This document shows positions 45,439 through 57,993 of a stretch of DNA of 64,000 nt, in pieces. Below the pieces are notes generated by a model. It did no database searches, was not told the DNA's origin, and saw only the letters and a program-made list of their open reading frames with translations. A program made the translations under genes and the position numbers. Origin of the DNA: Thamnidium elegans. Lineage: Eukaryota > Mucoromycota > Mucoromycetes > Mucorales > Mucoraceae. Numbering within the stretch: position 1 is the first letter of the stretch; every line of letters begins with the position of its first letter. The stretch lies in assembly GCA_025201345.1 (NCBI GenBank), contig JAIXMG010000015.1, positions 558,001 to 622,000 of the forward strand. The letters are read 5' to 3'.

Positions 45439-48381
45439 ATGCTTGCAATTGCTAGGACAGTTGGTCATGTTGGACCACAGTAAGTGTGCTCTATATAGAA
45501 GTTTCAAAGGAAGCTAACAAAAAAATAAATAGTTTAAAGTACCAGTATAAGAGAACGTTTCTTTCGTCTATCAAGAATATATTTAACAAGTAGAAATATA
45601 GTATATATTTTAGAGTTCGTAAAAAAAAAGTATATTTAACAAATTAGTATGAAATAGAAACTCGGCACCCGTACCAAGACCTAGAACAGTCAGTGATATA
45701 CAATTACATCATGGGAAAACTCGGCAAGATTTGTTTTCGTGGATGGAAAACATATCCGATCCAGTAAGAGCAAAAGGATTTATAAATAGGCCCAAAAAAC
45801 TTACTTTTATATATTTATATATATATTTAGCATTTAGGAACCTATATACAGTCTGAAAATGAGTAAGCTAAAGTTATAAACAGATAAATTAAAATGTTTC
45901 TTAAACGATATCTTTTTAGGTTTACACGTCAATCCATGCGTAAACATAAATTTTTACACAAGATTGTATTACAAGAAATGAAAAAGAGGTTACATATTCC
46001 TAATGTATTACCTCCTTTAAAAACTGTTGCCCATGGGTATGAGTATTATTCAACTACTTCTGCTTATGGTATGGTTTATTTGAGAAAGAAACTAGGCGAA
46101 GGAAAGGACGCACCTGAGGTAATATATATATATATATATATAAAGTATATATTAATAATTCTGTATTGTATCTTGTAGCAAGTATTGTTAAATTCTGGTT
46201 TCTTGAGGTCAATGAATATGTCGATTCGTAAAGTATTATTATCGCCTGATCACAGTATATTTGCATATAATACTGAGAGAGAAGGAGTGGAATACGGTGA
46301 ATTACATTTTAAAGACTTGAATAATAAGAATCATTGGGAGGTAAAAAAAAAAAAAAAAAGACATGTATAAATATTTATCATAATACTTATTTGAGTGCAT
46401 TAGAATGAAGTATTGGATAACGTATTTAATTTTGTTTGGGCAAATGATCAAACAGTTTATTACACAGTACCTAACGCTCAATTAAGACCATATCAGGTAT
46501 ATGCACATATTATTGGTACAGAACAATCACAAGACGTATTGGTATATGAAGAATTAGACGATACTGTATTTGTAGATATTACAAGTTCAAAAGACGGTGT
46601 AAGTTATTGTTATTTATCTGTATAATTTTTTGACAACTAAAAGCTTGTTGTATATAGAAATACGTTACCATCAATGCCAATTCACTTTCTTCTTCTGAAG
46701 TAAGAGTAATTGCATCAGATTATGATTATAAGGATAAAAATTTACCAGAGATTAGACTTGTTAAGCCTAGAGTGGATGGTGTAGAGTATTACGTGGATCA
46801 TCATAATGTAAGGTAAATCCTTCTTTTAAAATCTAAAACCACTTGTATTAATATATATATATATATATATTAAAAAAAAGGATACATTTTATATCTTGAC
46901 AAATGCTGATAATGCAAAAAACTTTAAACTTGTTCAAGTACCCGATCAGTCTATCACAGAATCTATTTGGCAAGACTTGATTGTTATGAAACCAACAGAT
47001 AAAATAGAAGATGTTGATTTATTTAAAGTAAAGTATACTAGATATATTTTATTTTCAATTGTAGATACTTATATATACGAACAGAATAATGTAGTGATTT
47101 ATGGTAGAAGTGATGGATTACCCATGATTTTATGTCACGATCTTCGTACAAAGGAAACTCATAAAGTAGAATTACCAGAGAAGTTTTGTGTGCTTCATCC
47201 TGGTACCAATTTAGACTTTAATACTGACGTCTTTCGATTCTCGATTGTTTCACCTTTTACACATGAATCGACGTATGAGTATGATATGGCGACACGTAAA
47301 CTTGCTCCTATTCAAGTCCAAACCATTAAAAGTAAAGTATATCAATATTTTTTATATACACTGGAAAAAAGGATACTGATATAAAAAATAAATAATAGAA
47401 TTCGATAGATCCAAATATGTTTGTACTCAAACACACGTTAAATCACACGACGATAAACAAATTCCAGTTACACTCATTCATAGAAAAGATATTGAATTAA
47501 ATGGAAGGTATATATATATATATATGTTTGATTTTGTATATTTCAGAGAGACTAAAACATATTATAGAAACCCGGTATTAATGAGATCGTATGGTGCATA
47601 TGGTACATCAACAGATATAGATTTTCGAGTTGAGAACTTTCCTCTTATTGAACGGGGTTGGGTTATTGCTTTAGCTCATGTTAGGTACAATAATAATATA
47701 TGCAAGGAGAAAAAAAAAAGGATTGACATATATACTTATTTTATTTATTTTATTAGAGGAGGAGGCGAACTTGGTAAAGATTGGTATGAAGACGGTAAAT
47801 TGGATAAAAAGATGAATGGATTTAAGGACTTTATTTCAGTTGGACAACATTTAGTTGATTCCAATTTGACCTCACCTCAACATTTGACAGCGATGGGTAC
47901 AAGTGCCGGAGGACTGTTAGTAGGAGCCATGTTTCACATGCGACCTGACTTATTTAAAGCACTTGTATTAAAGGTTCCATTTGTTGATCCACTCTCAGCC
48001 ATGTTAAACCCACAATTGCCCCTTACTCAAATTGAATATCCAGAGTGGGGTAATCCTACTGAAGATCCCAAGGCGTATGAATTAATACGATCTTATTCTC
48101 CTTATGAGAACGTTTCTTCCAAATTATTTAAATCAGAGTCTCCTTTACCATCACTGTTTGTGACAGGTGGTATGAAAGATCAACGAGTTGCGTATTGGCA
48201 ACCGTTGAAATATGTAGCTCGTATTCGTCATTTTACTCCTCCTGCTTATGATTCTACAAATACTTTACTTAAAATGGATTTAGACAAAGGTCATTTCGGT
48301 GGAGGTGGCTCTGAGCAGGATTCGAGGTTATCTGATGTTGCTGAGCAAATCACTTTTTTGATATCTCAAGTTCAGAAATAG
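45439..48381 (+). CDS. Oligopeptidase B-like serine peptidase (S9A, PtrB type)
   Basis: It cleaves short peptides after basic residues in the cytosol. Eleven exons (45439-45479, 45658-45763, 45831-45862, 45920-46118, 46179-46340, 46404-46598, 46658-46807, 46881-47331, 47399-47507, 47547-47684, 47757-48381) join in frame to 735 aa, close to the family norm. The first 380 or so residues are the beta-propeller (begins HHGKTRQDLFSWMENISDP). The hydrolase domain shows SYGAYG, RGGGELGKDWYEDGKL and GTSAGG (Ser577), with Asp669 in GGMKDQRV and His707 in DKGHFGG, a complete triad. Early exons are very short. The frame is open through 47028-47064, so no intron is needed there. The start MLAIARTVGHVG is the only plausible one but is the least certain part. 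Confidence 0.88.
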
Positions 48382-48596
48382 AGTTTTTTTTTTTTTTCTT
48401 TTAGAATATAGTGCTTACAGTCTCAATTCAAGTAAAAATAAAAACCAATTCATCTTTTTTTTTTTTTTTTCGATATGTCGCTCCCATAATTATTTCTGAA
48501 AAGCGTATGAAATTGGGTACCAGGTACCAAAAAATCGTATTTTAGGGAAGTAATAGGAAATTGGAAAAACGTCATATATATTTATTTTGTGATTTC

Positions 48597-48777
48597 TATG
48601 ATAAAAATGCTGCTAGTTGCGATTCCTGACATAAAATCGGTTCGGATCTTCACAAGCATAAATATTACAATTGTTGGAGCGATCTGTGGAAAAGGAATAA
48701 TTGATTTGGTCCTACGTAAGACGGCAAAAGTTGTTTGGGAAGAAGATCGCGTCTATAAAGAAGAGAAAGAGAGGCGA
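48597..48777 (+). pseudogene. Fragment of an IS630/Tc1-like DDE transposase
   Basis: The frame contains INITIVGAICGKGIIDLVLRKTAK, the block between the first two catalytic residues in IS630-like transposases of Mucorales, as I recall the family. Neither flanking catalytic block is seen, and the frame runs into a poly(T) tract. A fragment only. Confidence 0.4.
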
Positions 48778-48797
48778 GGTTTGGCACACGAAGTGAG

Positions 48798-48830
<33 letters not shown>

Positions 48831-49391
48831 AATTTAGCACTATGGCAAAAATCCTATGTTTGATTTATCTTTGCAAAAGGTACCAAAAAGGAGTGCGAAC
48901 TTTTTATAAAAAGCAGTTAGAGGGTTGAAATAATCCCTTTCGCTAAAACGCATTTTCTCTTTTCGACTTCTTTTAATAACCCTTTCACTAAACGGTTAAA
49001 AAAACTCCTTTCATCAGCAGGAAGGAAATTCTTTTCAAATTTGACTACTTTTCATATAATACCGGACCTTCTGCCAAACTTGTAAAAAAAAAAAAAAAAG
49101 CGTTTAACCATTACCTTGAGCTTGGTTTAGCCAAAAACATTAAATCAAAGTTATTAGATGTCACGGCAAAGCAAGAATATTCATTGAAAATATTTTCTTT
49201 CAGATAAAAAAAAGTAAAACGTGTTGAACTTTCTGGCGTGAAACAAGTAGGAATGTATAAAAATGATTAAATAGATCAAATAGAACCCTATTTTATCGAC
49301 CTAATAAGTGTTTATTCTATTCTATCTTTTCCTTAGAGTAAATAAATTACTTTTCTTACACTTTTCTTTATTAACGATGTATACCAGCAAG

Positions 49392-49432
<41 letters not shown>

Positions 49433-51981
49433 CCTTTAACTATATCTTATACTCATTTCTTATTCTACTTTTTCCTAGCGTTTTTATTTTTATGTTCATA
49501 CAAAAGAGTACTGTTCTTCTTAATGCAACCGCCATGTATAAGAGCACTAGCTACAAACGCACAAATGTGGTCCACTCGACTGTGATAGCGTATAGATACC
49601 GAGCTACTTTTTTTTTGCACTTTATCTTTATAAAAGTCAATGCTACCGAGAAACACGTTTTTAAAAAGATTGATCCACGAATTAAAAGACGAGATAAAAG
49701 AAGAAAAATTAAAAACAAAAGGAAAAAAAAAATTGAAATTTTTACAAGATGCATTTGAATTTTAATATTTTTCTTTATTGAAATACTTTGTATAAGCTCT
49801 ATCTTTCTTACGTTATACTATTTCAGACAAATAAAACGCAGCATTATTATATACTGAACTGATATTATTAGTTGTATGATTACATAATCTTGTCAGTACA
49901 TAGTAGGTCACTGAATGGGTTTAAAATACGTTATTACTTCGAAAAAAAAATTTCTCTTTCTTATCCCAGAAGTCTTTTTTTAAAGAGCGAGAAAGGACTT
50001 GATATTCTATTCTATGGCTGCAAATTAAGATATTGGCAAGTAGAGATGTTTATAATTGAAATGAGCTTGCTTAGTTTTTATATTATCAGACATGTAACGA
50101 TTAAATACGAATAGAAGAATAACTAGGGAAAGTAACAAAAAAAAAAAAAAGCAAAAAAAAAAAAGATCAAAAAATTACTACCACAAGTTGATATAGTAAA
50201 AAAAAATATATATATAATTTTCTCAAAGCGGCAATTGATTGGATCCTTACCTACTTAGAAACTATAAAATTTACATTTGGACTTACCAGTGGATATTTTA
50301 TTCTCTATAAATATTAGACAAAATGACCAATGTGACAGCAAAGATGTACAGTGTGTAAGGGAATGGATTCTCTATGAAACTTCCCCCGACTGGTACAAGA
50401 TATTTTTTTTATTACTATTACTTTAAAAATTAAAACGAAAAAAATTTAATTACAAAACATCATGGGTATCTTATTTCAAAGGACGAATAATGAGCTCGAT
50501 AATTAAATTTTCACAAGCGAAAAAGAATGCTTATAACGTTCATACTATATTTATGCCAGACTGTATGTTTAAAGTAGGTTATCACATTTTTGTTATTATA
50601 TTCTGCAATCGACAGATGCATTTAATTTTGTAGTCTACTTGATCATTATACTAGTGGGTTTCAAACCCACTTTTTGGATTTCTTATAATTATTTTTAAAT
50701 ATTTTTAAGCCAATCACAGCGATAAGAAATTCATTTACTTACTGATTTCATTTCTTCAAACAATTTCTCTTCTATTGTTATTCTTCTACATAATATAAGA
50801 AATAAAACAGATATAATGATAACAGATATTTATCATTTTACCTATCTTTTTATTTTTTGGAGAGGTTGTTCTTTTGACTCTAGCTCTGATTTTCATTTAC
50901 TATAGCTTTTGATGAGTCGGAAAAACCATTCTTCGTGTTAAAAATATTGGTTGCCTTCTTTTCTGGCTTCTTCTTTGAGATGTTATTATCATGGCCCTTC
51001 ACTTTTTTTTATAAAATGATTTCCATCTTTCTAATAAGGACTGTATTTTGGGTTCTTCTTGTTTTTTTTAAGAACGCATGAAAGCAATCAAGTTTCTGCT
51101 GTGTAGACTGTTTTGTGTATTCTTGGGGGAATATTGGTACACGTTCTATTTACACGTTCAGTAAAAAAAAAATATGTGACGAATCACTTTTAGCGTACGT
51201 ACCTTTATGGATAGCAGTTTCTTTAAGAAGGGCCGGTATAAGTTAGTAAGAAAATAATACGTGAAGAAGAAAAAGACTTGCAAAAAAAAAAATGTAATAA
51301 ATAAGTGATAAAATAGAGCTCACTTTTACTCTTGTGATATGCTTACTCATCGTGTCGTATTATACCAGTATTTGTTTCATATACTCTTACTTATACGTTG
51401 GTTAATCATTTTTATATACGTAATAGATACTTATTGCTTCAAATTGATTCATGCAAGATCCTTTTTATGCGAATAGAAACTAAGTTGAACGCATGAAAAA
51501 TAATCATAAAATATGTCTCACTTTTTTTTTTTTGTATGTGTAAATGGAATGTGTACCAATAATTCCCTGTATTCTTCTGCAAAGTTGTTATAAGTGTCAT
51601 TCGAGGCCCATAAGGACTCTTCTTGATACAAAATTAAAAGGTAAAAGTAATTCTTGATACACGGTCGATTTACACGGTTTATTTAAATAGGGCGCTCCAA
51701 AAACACACTCCAAAATTGTCGAAGTAGAGTACCTACTCTTTCTTATCTTAATCTAATTGGGCTAGATGTTAGATAGATAATTACGTAACTGGTGGCTCGC
51801 TTATTAATCTTCAAGTCAGAATGTTTTGCCTAGTTGAAGAACATTACTGAATTAATTCGAAATGTTTTATCATTGTAACAGAGATATAACAATAATTTGA
51901 ATTAGAACCTATATACATCAATAAAGACAGGAAGTATTAAGAGAAATAGACAAAAATAGTTAAAAGAACATTGAGAAAAGG

Positions 51982-52245
51982 CTATTTTTTAATACAAAAG
52001 AGAATATAAATTGGATGTTGTATATATAGGTGGATTTGCCTAGTGTTTAGGAATAGAGTTGTGAATAATCTGTATGAGTTTTTTTTACGAAAGGCATTAT
52101 GTCCAGGATATAAAGTGGACTGTTTAATTTGCTTCCATTGGTCCTGGTCGTCATATATTCTGTGATATAAGCTACAAAATACGCCTTTGGGGTCGACAAT
52201 ACGGTCAACGTGGTTTTTAGGTACATCATATCCGCAGAAAAGCAA
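51982..52245 (-). pseudogene. Unrecognised coding-like remnant
   Basis: An 87-codon frame whose first two thirds (GYDVPKNHVDRIVDPKGVF and on) look protein-like, with Asp, Pro, His and Trp. The end drifts into AT-rich codons. No family was recognised. It lies immediately beside a 31-T run. Probably a fragment. Confidence 0.25.
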
Positions 52246-52270
52246 GTTATTTGTTTCAAACCCAGTTTTT

Positions 52271-52305
<35 letters not shown>

Positions 52306-52513
52306 GAAGAACGAGAGTATTGTGATTGTTGGCTATTAGATGTACTATTGAAGTAAAAATTAACTAGAAATATATTATTTAATGCACTTCATATGTACGG
52401 CTTACTATCGAGAGCTTTGTATATTTAAAATATTAGCGTTTGGCTTTTGTTTTTTCGGTTTTTATTGGACATCGATTTCACGGTATACGTGTTCCAGAGC
52501 GATCCTATCTCTT

Positions 52514-52735
52514 TTAATATTTGTGTTTCTTCACAACAGTGTCAGGAGGTAGGATACTTTCTAGCTTCTCATCGTCGTTATTTTGCTCAAAGACAAGGGC
52601 CATTTTTTTGTTGTTGAGCTGATTTGATTTGTCCTGTACAGATTGAATCTCATCAAATTTCACAAGCAACTGTTTATCTAGCTCATTTATCGTATTGGCA
52701 ACGTACGACTCACCTCTAAGTGCCCTTCTCTTCAT
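52514..52735 (-). CDS. Short hypothetical coiled-coil protein
   Basis: 73 codons starting MKRRALRGESY, preceded directly by an in-frame stop. The middle (NTINELDKQLLVKFDEIQSV) is helical and heptad-like, and the end is basic. Unrecognised. It may be a small gene or an element remnant. Confidence 0.3.
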   Translation of the reverse strand: MKRRALRGESYVANTINELDKQLLVKFDEIQSVQDKSNQLNNKKMALVFEQNNDDEKLESILPPDTVVKKHKY

Positions 52736-53543
52736 TCAGTTTTTCACTGACTTTAGAAATATTCAAATTTTCCCAAATTTAAGCTTACCCTACAAATTTT
52801 TTCAAAATTATTTCTTGCGATACCCCCATGTGTGGTTTATACGGCCCCTCTGTATCTAAAATACCGTAAGCCAACAAAAAAGAAGGCAAGTATGACGAAC
52901 TCAAGTTTATATATTCATGGTTTTGAACTTTATCAAAAAACAATTGGTTTTTAATATAACTTTTTCATATCGTCTTCATGATGTCATGATGGCCTCTTTT
53001 CTTTTTTTTTAAAAAAAAAAGGTCTGGAGTTTTAAATACAGTAAGAGAGAGGAGGCTTCGAATGAAATAAAATAGGTATTCCCATGCCTGATAAGGGGTT
53101 TTACGACTGGCTTATAAATACAGTGGGTATAAGTGGGAAGTGCACTTTCTGGGGGGAGCCCATTGTTTTTACTCCCGCCTAAGAGTGATTGGTTTAAACC
53201 TATTAAAAAAAACTAGTAATTAGTTAAATTTTTCTCTTTTTCTTTTGGAGGCTTTCTTCTTCTCACTTCTCTGTTAAAAAAGTAAATCCTTTTTTTTTTC
53301 TTCATAAACTAATAATAAAGTATTATTAAATTCGACAAAATAGATAAAGTGCGGTCTCGTTGCTTTTAAACCAACGCCCCCTCCTCTAAAAAGGCCTATC
53401 GTCTCTTTTTTATACATATCTCACCCCACTCCCTTTTGTTTCACACTTGTAATTTTTCTTTTCTTTTTTTTTTCTCTCTCTTTCTCTCCTCCCTTATTTT
53501 TTTTTATCATTTCTCATATTATTTGTACTATATATTTTAAAAC

Positions 53544-55800
53544 ATGTCAGGTTCTCAATCTGTCACATTCGAAGATGAAATCGTCAATTATGACGATGAA
53601 CCACTGGACCAGTCGCAAACATATTACACTGAATCAGACGAAACGTTATATCAATCTATGCAAAATAACAATAATTTTCAACAGCGTCGAACCAATGGAC
53701 TTTCAATGCCTCAAGTGAATGAAATAATTGATCAATCTCGGTCTCACGATACGGAAAAAGTAGTTGAAGTATCCCCCAATGAACGTTACGTTCGTCTCAA
53801 CACTTTACTAGGTAAAGGAGCTTATAAAGTAGTTTATAAAGCTATCGATCGAGAAGAAGGTTATGAAGTAGCTTGGAACACAATGCAGGCAACAAAATCA
53901 ATTGACCATAAAGAAATGGAACATGAAATTGAAATTTTAAAATCGGTTCGTCACCCAAATATTATTGCCTTTCATGATGCCTGGTATCAAAAGAACGAGT
54001 TTGTGTTTGTTACTGAACTTATGACTTCGGGTACTCTTCGTGAGTATATTCGAAAGTTGAGTTTGCCAAATATCAAAATTGTCAAACGTTGGTCTCGCCA
54101 AATCTTGAAAGGGTTGGCTTATTTACATGGTTATAATCCTTCCATTATTCATCGTGATATCAAGTGTGATAATATCTTTATTAATGGTGCTCATGGTGAA
54201 GTCAAGATTGGTGATATGGGTACGGCCGAAATGAAAATGGGTAAAAAGTATACAATCATTGGTACACCTGAATTCATGGCTCCTGAAATGTACGAGGAAC
54301 AAGGTTACAATGAAAAAGTAGATATATATGCTTTTGGCATGTGTCTTTTAGAAATGGTAACTGGCGATTATCCTTATGGTGAATGTAAAAATGCAGCTCA
54401 AATTTACAAAAAAGTCTCGGCTGTAAGTATTTTTTTTTTTTTTTACTGTGTATATATAAAACCTAATTTTTTTTTCTATTTATACAGGGTATAAAACCTG
54501 CCAGTTTATCTGAAGTTCAAAGTCAAGAAGTATTGGATATAATTGATAATTGTTTAGGTAATGAAGATGGAAGAATGTCAGCTCAAGAAATTCTGGAGCA
54601 TACTTTTCTTGCAGTTGAACCAGATGTAGTATTACTTGCAGCAGATCCCGCACAAGTTCATCTTACGCTTCAAGTTGTTTTTAAGGGTATGGATAAACTA
54701 TCGGTCAAATTTGATTTTAACGTCGAAACAGATACTGCAGAACAAGTCGTTCGTGAAATGGTAAGTCCCCCCCCCCTCCTTTCTGTGTTACATTAATAGG
54801 GGTGAAAATAAACTAACCTGTTTTATACTCTATTTACCACTAAAAATAAAAGATTGAAGAACAAGTACTTCCCGAAAGATATCAACATCATATTACAAAA
54901 GAAATCAATCGTATTTTAAGAGATATCGAAAAGCCTAATAACAAGGCAAGTGATAACGATCAAGACGATGACTCTAAAGAATCAGTCTGGAGAAGAGAAA
55001 ACGATATAAGATCTGAACTTGAAAAGACTAAAGAAGAATTGGATCGCGCTGCGGAACATGTTTTAGAAGTAGAATTGAGATGCGATGGTTATGAGAACAG
55101 GGCAAGAACTGCAGAAATCAGATACCGTGATGCTGTACGTATACTGCGTGAGATGAAGGAAACTCAACAATTAACTACGGAACAACTTGATGTGTTGGGT
55201 AAAAATCCTAGATTCGATAATGATTTAAAGATTGATACCAGTCGTCTTTTACGCTCAGAAGCTATGCGTCTTGTTGATACGCCTGTGAGTGCCGTCTCCA
55301 ATGGAAGTAATGGTAGTGTTAAGAGCGACCCTATCATTAAAAAACCAGATTTGTATGATTCTCCATCTCCTCCTTCAACTACTACTCTTACCCGTGAAGC
55401 GCTTGTTTCTAGAATTCTTGAAGGTAATAATTACTTTTTTTTTTTAAAAAAAAAAAAGAAAGAAGGGAAGAATTATATACTAATTATTTTTATACGTCTA
55501 ATAGAATATACTGATGATACCGATATTGAATTATTTGTTAGAGATTGTGCTATTGCAAGTCACCGTAATATCGATAAGGCTCACGAATGGGCAAACAAAT
55601 TAAAAAATCAAGATATTATGACAGTAGGCGACCTTCGTGACTTACACGACGAAGATTGGGTTGGTATTGGATTAACTGTATTTGCTTTACGTGCACTCAA
55701 GAATATGCTCAAGGGTAAAAAACAAGCAAGCCAATCTAGTACTCCTGCTACTGGTACACCCATCTCTTTAAATTCTGCCCGCGTATCTCCTCCGTTATAA
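53544..55800 (+). CDS. WNK-type protein kinase with OSR1_C-like and SAM-like domains
   Basis: Four exons (53544-54422, 54488-54760, 54853-55423, 55505-55800) give 672 aa. The kinase domain starts at about aa 82. The glycine loop GKGAYKVVYKA holds a Lys at 95, while the usual VAIK lysine position reads VAWN (109-112); this is the WNK arrangement. HRDIKCDN at 203-210 and a GDMG in place of DFG at 223-226 follow. Then comes a domain (about 345-410, VHLTLQVVFKGMDKLSVKFDF) like the OSR1 C-terminal/WNK autoinhibitory fold, a coiled coil, and a C-terminal SAM-like domain (about 576-645). WNKs sense osmotic/chloride state in animals; the role here is inferred. A pyrimidine-rich tract precedes the start. 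Well supported as active: all catalytic residues are present. Confidence 0.92.
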
Positions 55801-56171
55801 CCTTTTTTTTTTTTTTTTTTTTTTTTTCAAGATTGCCGGCCTTTCTAATACACCCTCATTATAGATTTCCTTTCCTTTCCCCCCCCCCTTTTTTTTCTTT
55901 TTTTTTTTTCTTTTTTTTTTAAAAAAAAAAAAATTCGGTTCATATACCTTTTCGCTCCTTTCTTCTCGTGTACTCCCCCCCTCTTTCCAACAGAAAAAAA
56001 AAATAACCCGACTTTCTCACCTCCCCCACCCCCAAAAAAAACCTCCATTTTCACTGTAAATACTGGATCAGACTGGAATTTTGACCCAACGACCAAAATT
56101 TTTTTTTGTATACATAAAATAAAAAAAATTATAAATATTCTTTGATAATGAGATTTTTTTTATTGTTATAT
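55801..56171. other. Convergent 3' region, homopolymer-rich
   Basis: Between the WNK and dehydrogenase stops. Contains 25 T, a T-run/A-run junction near 55910-55933, and C-rich stretches (about 55880-55888). No gene. Confidence 0.5.
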
Positions 56172-57263
56172 TTATTGTGTTTTGTTTTTATATTTAGCCA
56201 AATTGGCTTCTACTGTAGCTTCGATTTCACCATCAGCATACTTGTGAAACATCTGAGCAATAAACTGTTTAGAAGAAGGGGGTAAGCAAGAAAAGATACC
56301 GAACCCAAAGAATTGATAAAGAGGCAACGAAATCAATGGTTCATCGTATTCAAGGCCGTATTTTACTTTTTCAGCAAAGTATTGAGGAGTGAGACAAATA
56401 CGATCGTCCAAGTGCAAGTCAGTCACCATGGCCGTCTTTACAAACCCAGGCGAAATGGTATTTACAGTGATACCATGATCTTTACCCATCGCACGAAGGT
56501 CACGAGCATAGCCCAACAAGGCAGCTTTGGAAGACGCATAACTAAGTACAGCGGGTGGATTGGCATATCCAAAAATAGAGGACACACATGCAATCTGTCC
56601 ACCCTTTCCTCGTTTAACATATGCTTTGTAAACAGAGTTTAAACCAATAACGGCACCCAACAGATTCGTGCCAAACACTTGTTCTGCTTGGTCCAAAATA
56701 GATAGATGGTTTAAATGCGATATACCTGCGTTGGCAATAAATAAATCGATACCGTATTCAATGGTTTTTTCGTCGAAGAATGAGGAGACTGCTTTAATGT
56801 CCGAGACGTCCATTCGAACTACCTTGACATCGGGCGATCCAAGGTTCTTGCATTCTTCTGCTACTTTCTCCAAGCGTTCTACAGAGAAAAAGATATAAAA
56901 AGCATTTTGCTTGAGTAAGGGTTCATTTATATATATTTGTGTGTGTGTGTGTGTTACCCATATTTCTTGCAATTAAAATTAGAGATCGTTTATCTCTAGC
57001 GTAACAGTAGGAAAGTTCTTCTCCAATGCCAGTACTATTTTTTTTTTTTACAAAAGATCCCTTGGTGAATATATATTATATGTGTAAAAGTCTCTAACTT
57101 ACCTTGCGCCAGTTATAGCGACAACATTTGGTACAATCCTTTTTTGTTTAAATATAAGTGCACCAATACAATTCCAAAGAGTCAATGGTAAAAATAGTAT
57201 ATTTATAATAATAGCAAGAATATTCATCACTAAATCTCTTGCAGTAGATGCAAACGTAGCCAT
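56172..57263 (-). CDS. Membrane-anchored short-chain dehydrogenase/reductase
   Basis: Three exons (57263-57103, 57034-56958, 56878-56172) give 314 aa. Residues about 12-40 (LVMNILAIIINILFLPLTLW) form an N-terminal membrane anchor. The cofactor motif TGASTGIG is built across the first intron. NAG at 129-131, SSI at about 179-181 and YASSK at 193-197 complete the catalytic set. The layout resembles ER 3-ketosphinganine reductase and related HSD-type enzymes, but I cannot assign a substrate. A TATAAAAAG lies about 77 bp upstream of the start (57339-57347). The second intron carries a (GT)n stretch at its donor end. Confidence 0.88.
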
Positions 57264-57853
57264 TTTTGTTTTGTTTTTTTTATAAAAAAATAGTTGTAAT
57301 AGATAAATAAAAGAAAAAAAGATTGGTAGCTCTTTTTTCTTTTTATACTTTTTTTTTTCTTTAAAAAAAAAAGTGTACAATGACATGAGTTGCCTATAAT
57401 ATTTTCATTTTATATTCTAATTCGTATCGTATAGTCTCATGCCATATATATTTTAGAGAATTTAAAAACGGCTGTTTATTTTTATGCTGTTGGACAGAAG
57501 TAATAGAACTTCTTAACGTGGAAGTAGGTAGCCCAAAAGCTCATGTTTAGGTAAAAACACATCACACATATCCTGCTCGTAGGTTTATAACTAGGGTAGA
57601 GATATTTTATAAATTGTTTCTTAACTGATTCAGGAAAAAAAAAACCTTAAAGTTTAAAAATATACTGTTTTGTAAAGGCTAGACATACAAAGTCAATGCT
57701 TATAAATAATTCAAAGAATAATTACTTCTAATATATTAAATGGATATATAAAAAATTATGTAATCTTATTAAATTTAGAGAGAAGGAAAAAAAAAAGGAA
57801 GGTTTCTTTACAAGCGCATTATTAAATCGTCGAATACTATAGCTTTTTTTTTT
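57264..57853. other. Intergenic
   Basis: Upstream of the dehydrogenase gene. AT-rich; a possible TATA box at 57339-57347 on the minus strand. No gene is seen. Confidence 0.45.
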
Positions 57854-57993
57854 AGCACCGTCATTAGTGCCATTTTTTAAAATATCATAATAAACAATAA
57901 AAATTACTTCAAACATCACGAAATTCTGTACAATTAACAATACACATTTGAATATTATAATAATAAGTTTTTATTTGATTCTAATATGACGTG

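Larger units (their letters stand above)
48382..53543. other. 5-kb repeat-rich intergenic region
   Basis: Contains a transposase scrap (48597-48777), poly(T) runs of 29 and 31 at 48800-48828 and 52273-52303, and a (TA)n stretch at about 49397-49427. Two short segments (51121-51190 and 51648-51680) resemble the MITE-like element at 59224. Two weak minus-strand frames lie at 51982-52245 and 52514-52735. The last 300 bp before the WNK gene are pyrimidine-rich and probably hold its promoter. Confidence 0.5.

Noticed and set aside
46808..46812. Alternative donor five bases downstream in the oligopeptidase gene
   Set aside because: It gives a stop soon after the next acceptor; the donor after 46807 keeps the frame and family resemblance.
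47028..47064. Possible 37-nt intron in the oligopeptidase gene (GTAAAG...TAG)
   Set aside because: Removing it breaks the frame; the frame is open without it.
50655..50680. GTGGGTTTCAAACCCAC palindrome as a tRNA or terminator
   Set aside because: The stem has no room for a loop and no cloverleaf surrounds it; possibly a chance palindrome.
55845..56096. 83-codon minus frame after the WNK gene
   Set aside because: Composed of Gly, Lys and Phe runs from homopolymers in a 3' flank.
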